64,000 nt of DNA, taken from assembly GCA_022414725.1 (NCBI GenBank), contig CM039463.1, forward strand, positions 93,659,145 through 93,723,144. The letters run 5' to 3'. The stretch is from Microglena sp. YARC. Its lineage: Eukaryota; Chlorophyta; Chlorophyceae; Chlamydomonadales; Chlamydomonadaceae. Numbering within the stretch: the stretch's first letter is position 1; each line of letters begins with the position of its first letter. This document shows positions 40,901 to 53,407 of the stretch, one piece after another. The notes below the pieces were generated by a model. It had not been told where the DNA came from and did no database searches. It saw only the letters and a list, made by a program, of their open reading frames with translations. The position numbers and the translations under genes are program-made.

Positions 40901-43900
40901 CTGCCCCCCAATTCCCCTCCTCCTCTCTACACCCCTCCGCCCCCTCTCCCCCTGCTTCCCCTCTCTCATCCTCTCCCCCTCTTGACTTCTCCCCCAACCT
41001 TCATAGCTGATTACCGTATATCTGAATGTTGCCTTCATGTAACTTCAAATGTTTGTTCACTGGGTAGCTGGACCACAACTTGCTGTTTAACACCCCTCAC
41101 AATTTGCGTATGCCTTGCCCTCCCCTTCCCCATCTCGACCCCCATCCACACCTTTATCCACACCCATACCGACACCCTCACCCCCACCGCCACCCCCACC
41201 CCACCACTCCTACTTTCCTCGCCTCCGCTCCTCCCAGCCCTTACCCGTACAGGTGATTGATCGAATATCCACGACGAAGCTTCATATGTTGAGAAAGACA
41301 TTGAGCAAGCAAATCCAACGATCACTGTACAGCTGGCCTACAACTTAGTTGTTTAACACCGTTCACACTTTATGTATGCCTTGCCCTCCCCTCCCACACC
41401 AACACCTCTCCACACCCACACCCCTCCGCACCCTTCCACACCCCTCCACACCCCTCCACACCCTTCCACACCCCTGCACACACTCCTCCATGTCCACATC
41501 CCTCCACACCCACACCCACATCCCTCCACACCCACACCCACACCCCTCCACACCCACACACTCACACCCTTCCACGCCAACACCCACATCCCTGCACACC
41601 CACACCCACACCCCTCCACACCCACACCCCTCCACTCCCACACCCGATACAGATGATCAACCGGATATCCGCGATGAAGCTCCTTAGGTCAGGAAGGACC
41701 CTGCGCAAGCGAATGCCAACCCCACGCTCATCCCTAGGTGGAAATGCTTTGGGGCACTTGACTCAACGCCCCAATTCAGCGTCAGTGCTCTCAGTAAGCC
41801 AGATAGGATCTTCAAGCCAGCTAGTGTCACTATTATCGCCATCCCAGCAGGTGAGTTGCGGCATTTACTAAATTGTTCTCTAATCCGCCTTCAATTGACG
41901 CTTACTTGAGGCGTTGAGTCAAGTGCCCTAAAGGAGTTCCACCTAGGGATGAGCGTGGGGTTGGCATTCGCTTGAGCAGCGTCCCTCCTGGCCTTAACAG
42001 CTTCATTGTGGATATCTGGTTGATTATCTGTACCGCGTGCGGGAGTGGAGGGGCGTGGGTGTTGAATGGTGTGGGTGTGGGTTTGGCATTCGCTTGCGCA
42101 GCGTCCTTCCTGGCCTTAGGAGCTTCATCGCGGATATCTGGTTGATTATCTGTACCGGGTGTGGGAGTGGAGGGGTATGGGTGTGGAGGGGTGTGGGTGT
42201 GGAGGGGTGTGGGTGTGGAGGGGTGTGGGTGCGGAGGGGTTTTGGTGTGTTCTCTTTGCCACCCTCAATGTAGCTGAGACTCGAAGGATACACTGGTTTT
42301 ACTGAAGCCCCGATACCTAAGGGTTGACGTCGACCCAGGCCTTCGTCTCACGCCACCTGACAATGCCACTCAAGTAGGGAAAGGCTAAGTTCGTGAATAT
42401 TAGTGAATGAATAGTATTAGCTAATATTATATAATATTTGACCGACGAGCCGTCTCACCAGAATTTCGAATTTTTTTGAAAACAAATATTATTGTGACAC
42501 TATAATAATATTATTTAATATTAGTTTTTCAAACACTAATATTAGTTGCTGTTCCCTACAAAGCGACTATATGATATAAGCGTTTCCACTACTCGCTATA
42601 GCACTACTCGCCATTACAAGACAGATAAGTCCCAAAGCCTCCTGAGCCGGAGCGGTCAATCTATTTTAGCTGGAGTTGATCCAGATAAGGCAAATGTATC
42701 TTTACTTGCCATAACTTCTAGTGATTAATTTGTTTTTATAATAATTAGGTTTATTCCTAGATTCTTATTACATATATTTCTCTAATAGGGTTATTATGTA
42801 ACATCATTTACCGTCAATGAACTTGCTTTGTATTTGAAGCAAGGATTTTTGTATTTGGAAATATAGAACATGAAACATTAAACATGGGATCACTGTCATT
42901 AACAATTTAATATTTCAGCTGACCTGTAATTGAAAGTACCCCTAGGGTGGTCCAGGTTTACAAAAAATGGAAATCTGAAAAATGATAACATGAACAAATG
43001 ACAGCATGAAAACATGAAAAATGGAAATATGAAGAATGGCAGCATGAAAAAATGGAAACATGAAAAAATGATAACATGAACAAATGACAGCATGAAAACA
43101 TGAAAAATGGAAAACATGAAAATTGATAGCGTGAAAACGTGAAAACAAAAAAAAATGGAAAAATTAAAGCGATGGCCAAGTTTATGCACCGGGCTTCTTA
43201 AAGCCATCTGGTCTCAATGCTATCGCCATCTCGTCAAAGATTAACAAATCGTGTTGAGAGGTGCGCAAAACCGTCACTTTTTGAGTCTGATTTTTAGTTA
43301 CTAATTTGATCGTTGGGGCGCTCCAGCAGTAAGCTTTTAAAAAACAACAAGTGAGGTGCAGCATGCGTTAATGCACTCACACGTATAAATATAGGGGGCG
43401 GCTATGTTATATAATATTAGTGAAAAATAATATTGGCTAATATTGTATAATATTAGTCAGACGAGCCGTCTCACAAGAATTTCGAATTTATTTGAAAAAC
43501 TAATGTTATTGTGACACAGTAATAATATTAGTTAATATGAGTTTTTCAAATACTAATATTAGTTGCCGTTCCTTCACATATATAAGGAACGGTAATATGA
43601 TATCATGTGGTATCATGTCATCATATGATGTCAAACAGTCTGACTCGGCTAGAGTGGTCATATATAGACAACATCTTATGATGCAATTTGTATGATATAT
43701 TATATCATAATTGCCTTTGGTCAACATCATATGATATGCCGGTCCCTACACATGTATGTACGTATGTATGTACTAGTACATTGCCCGTGTGGCCGGTGGC
43801 CACCCTCCACCCATCCCACCCAGGCCCTAGGTTCTGGTCTGGGTAACGGGTAACGTCCTTGTATGTACTCCCCAGAGAGGTACTCCCCTACCCCACCCGC

Positions 43901-46900
43901 ACCCCTCATCTTCCCGTTGGCATACACACAGTCAATATATTTTCCCCAACGCATGCCCCCCCTTCCCCCCTCCCATCCTATCTGCACTCTTTCTCTTTCT
44001 CCCCCCTCCCCTCACCCCACTCATTTCCACCCATGGTGGGCCACCCTCGACCTTCCCCCCCCACCCTCTCTTTCCCCAACTACCAGCACGCATGCGTCAT
44101 CCCCTTCTCCCTTCCACTCCAGCTGTTGGCCTAGATCATGCAGAAATACGAAGTGGATATAGAGCAGGCTGCGGATCCAACCTGCCAATAGCTTGCGAAA
44201 GCCGACCCCGCTGAGAATACCGGGCGTGCGCAATCACAAAGTAACGTACCTGCATCTTCTTCTTTCGCGGAACATAGTTGGGTCGGCAGCTGTTGTTTTG
44301 ACCAGGAAATATCAGCCAGTCGTATATCGCAACATGCTAAGCAACCGATGTATCAATGCTTGCAACAATGAAAACATATTGGATTAGGGGTGCAATGGCC
44401 ATATCGCGTAGGGTAGGTATACCAGTGGAGGTCTGAAGAAATTCAAAACTATCTCACAAGAATTGCCTGCCGATCAGACAATGCGATGGCATGACGTTGA
44501 TGCAGAGGATGTTATATTGCGAATTGCGCGCGGCAGCCTGCATCGCTGCATGAGGTTCACGTCTTGTCTGATTATTAACCTGGCGTTGGTTTCAGGACAG
44601 GTTGCATGAGCTTCCCACCTGGCCTGGTTGTAAGTCGCGCGCTGCTGTGGGTTAGCAGCATCTGCTCAACGCCGACGCTTGTTTGCATGGCTCCATTCCT
44701 CGTCGGTCTGAACTCTGAAGAGCTCGCCTTGCGCTGAGTGGCTGATTTTTTGTTTCAGGCATGGTATGGAAAGTAGACCACGACAGCGAGACAATTGTGG
44801 TACGTGAACGTGAAAGGTAGGGCTGTGTGTGAAGGTTGCGGAGAAGCGAAGGGCATAGGAGAAGCGAAGCGAAGGGGGCGAAAAATGTAAGATTCGAAAT
44901 TTGCACGTATTCCCAGTCGTTCAGTAAGACACGAGGATCGAACGAAAAAATAATGGCGATATTTATGTATGTCAACATATATATAGATGTTGGTGAACCA
45001 GTACCCTATGCCTGCAGACAACACTACAGGCCTCATTGATACGAGCACCCTGGGCACATATATGCTTTGTGCATTCTGCTTGTTGCACTGCCTGATCTTG
45101 CCTGCAACTTGACACTTAAATGTATCCATGCATGTATGTATGTATGCATGTTACCGTCCAGGGGTGGGCCAAATAGACTTAAGGGAAGGAGGGCAGGGGA
45201 GGAGAGGGAAGGGGGTCGGTAAAGATTTCATATATGTTGAATAATCATATAAAGGTTTATGAACGCATGGAAGCAGTGTTTGTTTACCTGTTGTTGAGTC
45301 GAGTCTAGACTGGTTTGGGTTTTAGGGTGGGGTGCTGATCAGCATGTACGCCATTTTACCCATCTGAACATAAGTGTGTGTTGAACGCATTAGAGGTTGG
45401 CCATAGTGCAAGCAAACGGGCTGGCCTCCTCAACCTCTCGCCTCGTCATAAGACGTATTATTCATTTATTTATTTATTTATTATATATCATTTTGCAAGC
45501 AAGATAAGGCAGTGCAACAAGCAGTATTAACAAACACTGGTATGTGTCCAAGGTGCTCGTATCAGTAAGGCCTGGTGTTCTGTCTGTAGAAGTGAGGCGT
45601 ATTATTTATTACTTTATTTATTATTAATGGAACACATGAGGGCAACAAACAACAGGACAGCTACACCTCCCTAACTTGGCATAGCTCACTCCCCCAACCA
45701 AACCCAGTCTAGACCCAACACCGACACCAACACCAACCTAACATCGAAACCAAAACAAAAACCAGTCTGGACCCAACACCAACCCAATATCAACACCAAC
45801 CCAATATCAACATCAGCCCAATATAAAGACCAACCCAATATCAACACCAAAACTAAAACCAGTCTCAACCCAACACTGACACCAACACCAACCCAATATC
45901 AACTTGAACTTCAACTTGGTTACAATATCAACACCAAAACCAAAACCGAACCCACTGCAGTTGAAAGAAGCACTGCAGTTGAAAGAGGCACCCAGCACGA
46001 GCCTGGGTAAAGCTGGTGTTGAGGTTAGAGACACTGGACTGCATCGTGTAGAGTCAAGCTATCAGCAAGAAACAGAGCGTACGCACGTCCCTCCCCCAAG
46101 GCCCTCCCCATTGGTGATCAACTCTGACATCGGGGTGGGGCCAGATGAAGAGAAGGACAGCCTTGTGTCGATGTCTTCCATCAGGGTGCCTCCCTCCAAC
46201 CTCTCTGCCGCTTCTGTGCCTGTCGCCTCTATAATAGACCCCCAGGCACCAGCCATGTCCTCAATGGGTGCACCCCCCTCCAACCGCTCTCTCGCTTCAA
46301 TGCCTGTCGCCTCTATGATAGACCCCCAGGCACCAGCGATGTCCTCATTGGGTGCACCTCCCTCCAACAGCTCTGTCGCCTCTATGCCTATTGCCTCTAT
46401 GGGAACCCAGGCACCAGCAGTCACCAAGAACCCACTTGACAGTAAGTGTAGTTTGCTTTATTGTCCGCCATGATGACTTTCCCCAGCTGGGGCGTACATG
46501 GGGGTCCCCTTAACACCACGCCCCTCCAGGCGTTATCTTTTTTTTTGAAGTGTAGTCACCCTAATGCTCAATGCTCATTAGTCATATCTAGGGACCAGCA
46601 TCTCATATGATATAATCCAAATTGCATCATATGATATTGTATAGAAATGGTAAATTTAGCCTAGCCAGACTGCCGGGTTCATATGAAATCATTTGATGGC
46701 ATGATATCATTTTGCCGTTCCCTACTCATAACTCAACTGCTCGATGTGAAATGCTCTCTGCTCACCGCTGAATTTCTACCTTCTGACTGCTCACCGCTTA
46801 ACTGCGCATCTACTCAATGCTCATTTGCTGAATAATCAATGCAAAGCACCCACAATCTTGCCTGTTTTTGCCAGAATTAATTTTCGTGTTTAAAAAAGAA

Positions 46901-49900
46901 GTCTAATTATTTTGAATTTCAAATTATATTTAAATCAATAGCGCTGGCTATCCTTCTTATACACTACTAATTTTCATAGAAAGATACCACAACCGGTTAA
47001 ACATGGAATAAAGGGGTTAATTTAGCCCACAAACGGTTTGGTCTAGCTAAATTAACCCCTCTTTCCCTTGTTCAATCGGTTGTGGTCCGTTTCCATCTTA
47101 CTAGTGTAAATCCTTCTCACCTATTCTCACATTTCCCTGCTGTACAGCTGTGATGCGAGAAATCGCAATCTTGAAGAAGTTGGACCACCCCAACATTGTT
47201 CGCCTCCATGAAGTCATCGACCCGCCTGGTACCGGTCACATGATGGTGATTATGGAGTACATGGAGCAGGGGCCGGTTATGACCACCACTGGTCAGTCGG
47301 GATTCAAGACTTTCACTGAGAAAGAGGCGCTGCATTACTTCCGCCAGGTGAGGATTGCTTGGTAAACATCCTGCCCTACCATTGCTTGCCACAGAGGATG
47401 TCATGCCTTGCTGTGCCGTGAATTGTCACGGTGGACTTCCTGCCCTTGTCACGGTGCCGTGACTTGTCACGGTGGACGTCCTGCCCTGCCTGGACTTCAG
47501 GTGCCGTGCCATGCCATGCCACGGTGAATGCCTTTCCTTGCCGGGCCATGCCTTGTCGGGCTGGGAGGTGCCATGCCATACCACGCCTTGCCCTGCCTTG
47601 CATTTCCCTGCCTTGCCTTGTCTGGCTTCGCCTCGCCTCACCACGTTTCGCCCTGCCTTGCTTGTCTGGCCTAGCCTTGCCTTATCTCACCTCGTTTCAC
47701 CCTGCCTTGCTTGTCTGGCCTAGCCATGCCTCGCCTCACCTCGTTTTTCCCTGCCTTGCTTGTCTGGCCTAGCCTTGCCTCGTCTCACCTCGTTTCGCCC
47801 TGCCTTGCTTGTCTGGCCTTGCCTTGCCTCGCCGCACCTCGTTTCGCCCTGCCTTGCCTGTCTGGCCTTGCCTTGCCTCGCCTCACCTCGTTTCGCCCTG
47901 CCTTGCTTGTCTGGCCTAGCCTTGCCTCGTCTCACCTCGTTTCGCCCTGCCTTGCTTGTCTGGCCTAGCCTTGCCTTGTCTCACCTCGTTTCGCCCTGCC
48001 TTGCTTGTCTGGCCTAGCCTCATCTGGTTCCATCATGCCATGCCTCACCTCACCTCGTTTCACCCTGCCCTGTCTCACCTTGCACAGCCCTGCGTGGCCT
48101 TGGCATGCCTCGCCTCATCTGGTTCCACCCTGCCATGCCATGCCTCACCTTGTTTCGCCCTGGCTTGCCGTGCCTGGCCTTGCCATGCCTCGCCCTACCT
48201 CGCCTTGCCCTGCCAAGCCTGGCCTTGCCTCGCCTTACCTCGTTTCGCCTCGCATTGCCTGGCCATGCCATGCCTCGCCCCACCTCGTTTCGCCCTGCCC
48301 TGCCTCACCTTCTCTTGCAATGCATCACCTCACCTTGTTTCGCCCAGCCCTGCCTCGCCTCGCCTGGCCATGCCATGCCTCGTTAACCTCGCCCAGCCCT
48401 GCGCTGCCTCGCCTTGCCTGGCCTGGCCATGCCCTGCCTCCCCCGACCTTGTTTCGCCCTGCCTTGCCTTGCCTTGCCTTGCCTTGCCTTGCCTTGCCTT
48501 GCCTTCTCTTGGGCCCATAAGTCTACCCTCACCAACCTCCACACATACTGCGCAGATTTATGTCGGCCTGGACTACTTTCACTTCAACAAAGTGGTTCAT
48601 GGCGACCTGCAGCCTGACAACCTGCTGCTGTGCTGTTATTTGACTTTTCTTACCTTTCCTTGCCTCGTTACGCCCTGCCTCGCCTCGCCATGCCATGCCT
48701 CGCTAACCTCGTCCAGCCCTGCGCTGCCTCGCCTTGCCTGGCAATGCCCTGCCTCGCCTCGCCCGACCTTGTTTCGCCCTGCCCTGCCTCGCTTTGCCTT
48801 GCCTTCTCTTGGGCCTTCTCCAACCTCCGCACGTACTGTGCAGATTTGTGTTGGCCTGGACTACCTTCACTTTAACAAAGTGGTTCATGGCGACCTGAAG
48901 CCTGAGAACCTGCTGCTATCGGCTGACTCGACGCTTAAGATCGGAGACTTTGGATCCTCGCGGCTGATGAATGATCCAACAGCGTCCAGCAAGGTGGGTG
49001 GGTTTACATGTGTGTGTTGTGTGCTTGTTCATGTGTGGATGTACATGTGTGTGTGAGACTTTGGATCCTCGCGGCTTATGAGTGATCCTACTGCGTCCAT
49101 GGAGGTGTGTGGGTGTACATGTGTGTTGTGTGTTGTGTGAACACATGAGGATCCCTACGCTGTCAACGTGACCACGACCACACCACCACCACACCACTGC
49201 ATGACACAACATCACACCAACACACCAACACCACACCACCCCTCACACCAACACCACACCACCCCTCACACCAACACCACACCATCCCTCACACCAACAC
49301 CACACCACCTGAAATCACATCTCCCTACATCGCATGGCGAAACTTCCATAAACCCACGTACACCCCGCAGATCTCATGCACACCAGCCTTCCAAGCGCCC
49401 GAGCAGATCCAGAAACACGGAGCTCTTGAGGATCCCTATGCTGCCGACGTATGGGCCGTAGGAATAGTCCTATACTGTTTCATCTTTGGACGGCTGCCCT
49501 TCTCCGGCTCCTGCGTGCTAGACATCACTAATTCCATCCTTACAGGCAAGTGTGTGTATTTGTGTGTGTGTGTTTGCATGTTGGTGTCCTTCCCTTCTCA
49601 GGCTTCTGCGTGCTAGATATCACCTATTCGATCCTCGCAGGCAAGTGTATGTGTGTGGTGTGTGTATGTGTGCCCATGCCATCCTGCCATCATGCAAAAA
49701 CAAATCAATATCATGCCATCATACCATCATGCCATCCTCACAGGCAAGCTTTGCTTTCCTGAGGAGATCATCTGCCGAGCTGAATGAACTGCTGACCCTC
49801 CTGTACTCTCCCTGTCCAAGTCCCTATATAATAATAAAACAAACCATGCCATCCTCACATGCGAGCTTGGCTTTCCTGAAGAGGTTGAGGCATCTACGGA

Positions 49901-52899
49901 GCTGAAGGAACTGTTGACCCACCTGTACTCTCCCTGTCCAAGTCCCTATATAATAATAAAACAAACCATGCCATCCTCACATGCGAGCTTGGCTTTCCTG
50001 AAGAGGTTGAGGCATCTACGGTGCTGAAGGAACTGTTGACCCTCCTGTAATCTCCCTGTCCAAGTCCCTAAATAACAAAAAACATCGTGCCATCCTTACA
50101 GGCGAGCTTTGCTTTCCCGAGGAAGTCAAGGCATCTGTGGAGGTGAAGGATCTGCTGACTCTGATCCTCATGAAAGATCCCTCACAGCGAATAGACCTGC
50201 AGGGTATCATGGACCACCACTGGACCTCCAACAACGGCCTGCAGCCACCGCTGGTCAGCCTGGCCACTCTCAACTGCCTCGTCACGCCCATCGAGGTGAC
50301 TGAGAATGACGAACTTAACGCAGTGGACCGCACCTCCCTCGTGTCTCTCATCCACGCCAAGCTCAAGGAGCGGGTCTTTGAACAGGTAGGGTATCATGGA
50401 CCCCCCCTGGACTTCCAACAACGGCATTCAGGTCTTTGAGCATATCTTAAGACAGGTAAGGTATCATATACCACCTCTGGACCTCCGACAACGGCACACA
50501 TGTCTCTGAACAGGTAGGGTATCATGGACCCCCCCTGGACCTCCAACAGCAGCATACATGTATTTGAATATATCTTTGGACAGGTAGGGTATCATGGACC
50601 ACCTCTGGACCTCCAACAACTGCATACATGTAATTGAATATATCTTTGGACAGGTAGGGTATCATGGATCACCCCTAGACCTCCAACAACTGCATACAGG
50701 TCTTTGAACATGTCTTTGAACAGGTAGGGTATCATGGATCACCCCTGGACCTCCAACAACTGCATACAGGTCTTTGAACATGTCTTTGAACAGGTAGGGT
50801 ATCATGGATCACCCCTGGACCTCCAACAACTGCATACAGGTCTTTGAACATGTCTTTGTACAGGTAGGGTATCATGGATCACCCCTGGACCTTTAACAAA
50901 AGGCGTACAGGTCTTTGAACATATATTTTGACAGGTAGGGTATCATATACCACCCCTGGACCTCCAACAACTGCATACAGATCTTTGAACATGTCTTTGT
51001 ACAGGTAGGGTATCATGGACCACCTCTGGACCTCCAACAACGGCATACAGGTCTTTGAACAGGTAAGGTATCATATACCAGCCCTGGACCTCCAACAGCA
51101 GCATACATGTATTTGAACATGTCTTTAAACATGTAGGGTATCATGGACCACCTCTGGACCTCCAACAACGGCATATGGGTCTTTGAACAGGTAAGGTATC
51201 ATATACCAGCCCTGGACCTCCAACAGCAGCATACATGTATTTGAACATGTCTTTAAACAGGTAGGGTATCATGGACCACCTCTGGACCTCCAACAACGGC
51301 TTACAGGTCTTTGAACAGGTAAGGTATCATATACCAGCCCTGGACCTCCAACAGCAGCATACATGTATTTGAACATGTCTTTAAACAGGTAGAGTATCAT
51401 GGACCCCCCCTGGATTTCCAACAGCAGCATACATGTCTTTGAATAAGTATGTCACAAGGCTTGCTATAGTATCAGGTGCTACGAAGCTACATAACTGTAA
51501 ACAAACGCCTGGGGGTGTGAGGTGTTAAGGGGAACCTACCGTACGCCGCAGCTGGGGAATGTCACCATGGCAGACATAGTAAGTGTCACCCTCCAGGCGG
51601 TAGGGACTCCTGCATGCGACGTGTGGCAAGAATGCTGGTACAGGATGCAATATATTCTCTGTGCTGCTTAGAGATGAGTTTGTCTACGTGTTCTTGACTG
51701 ATTCCTAAGGTGGAGAGATTGGTAATTACACAACTGTAACAGAGTAACAAAGCAGCAGCACGGCAGCACGGCAGCAACAGGTGGAGAGATTGGTAATTAC
51801 ACTACTGGAGGAGAGATTGGTAATTACACAACTGTAACAGAGTAACAAAGCAGCAGCACGGCAGCACGGCAGCAACAGGTGGAGAGATTGGTAATTACAC
51901 AACTGGAGGAGAGATTGGTAATTACACAACTGTAACAGAGTAACAAAGCAGCAGCACGGCAGCACGGCAGCAACAGGTGGAGAGATTGGTAATTACACAA
52001 CTGGAGGAGAGATTGGTAATTACACAACTGTAACAGAGTAACAAAGCAGCAGCACGGCAGCACGGCAGCAACAACAATAGCGCTGTCAAAGATAAAGAGC
52101 ACTTAGTTTAAATTGTACCAACGTGTCTTTGGACAGGGTGACTACATATTTCACAAAGGAGAACCAGCCGACTTGAACCACCTAATCCCTAAACCTAAGC
52201 TACCTAAACCTTAATCCACCTGCACATAAACCACCTTCACATAAACCACATAAACCCGGGTCCTGAGCAGCTTCCCCATACCCTTTCGAAGAGGTCGACT
52301 ACATATTCCACGAAGGAGATCCAGCCGACTTTAACAGCCTAAAACCCAAACCTAAGCCTCGTACACATAAACCACATAAACCCGAGTCCTGAGCAGCTTC
52401 CTCCTACCCTTTCGAAGAGGTCGTCTACATATTCCACGAAGGAGACCAAGCCGATTGTAACCACCTATAACCCAAACGTAAGCCACCTGCACATAAACCA
52501 CATAAACCGAAGTGCTGACTAGCTTCCCCCTACCCTTCGACAGGGCGAGTACATATTCCACGAAGGAGACCAAGCCAACTTGAACCACCTAAACCCTAAA
52601 CCTAAGCCACCTAAACCTTAAACCACCTACACACATACCACCTACTCCTAAACCACCTTCACATAAACTTCATAAACCCAAGTGCTGACAAGCTTCCCCC
52701 TACCCTTCGACAGGGCAACTACATATTCCACGAAGGTGACCCAGCCGACTGTGTCTACATGATCATGTCGGGGCTCGTTGAGATGGTGGACACCGTGGCG
52801 ACCAACCCAGAGGGGGCGGAGGCCAGCGCCCTGTTGCAGGTATGTAGGTTGTCACAGTCCAGGGTATGTAGGTTGTTACAGTCCAGCCCCCCCCCCCCC

Positions 52900-52941
<42 letters not shown>

Positions 52942-53374
52942 GACATTGACGTGGGCTTGTTCTCTGTTGACTTGGACTTTTTTTTTTAATCTCTATTCGT
53001 TCATGTTGCATTGGAAATATATATTCTGGATCCGTGGGTAAGCACAGCTAAATCGCACATCCAGCTATACCGCCCCCCCCCACCCCCCACCCCCCCCAGG
53101 ACATTGACGCGGGCTCGTTCTCTGTTGACTTGGACCGTTGTTTTTATTTTTTAATCTCTATTCGTTTATGTTGCTTTGGAAACAGATATTCTGGATCTGT
53201 GGGTTAGCACAGCCAAATCGCACATCCAGCAGTCCCCAACCTCCCCAGAACATGGACGTGGGCTCGTTCTGTGTTGACTTGGACGATTCGTTTATGTTAC
53301 ATTGGAAACTGATATTATCCCGAGGCACAGCAAAAACTGCACATAAAGCAGAACACCCACCACCACCACCACCA

Positions 53375-53407
<33 letters not shown>

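Noticed and set aside
43859..44162. Pro/Ser-rich open frames
   Set aside because: A pyrimidine-rich tract within kinase intron 3; no motif.
47431..49056. Large cysteine/proline/leucine-rich open frame on plus strand
   Set aside because: It is the 49-bp CCTTGCCTCGCC array of intron 5; only 48844-48993 within it is real coding sequence.
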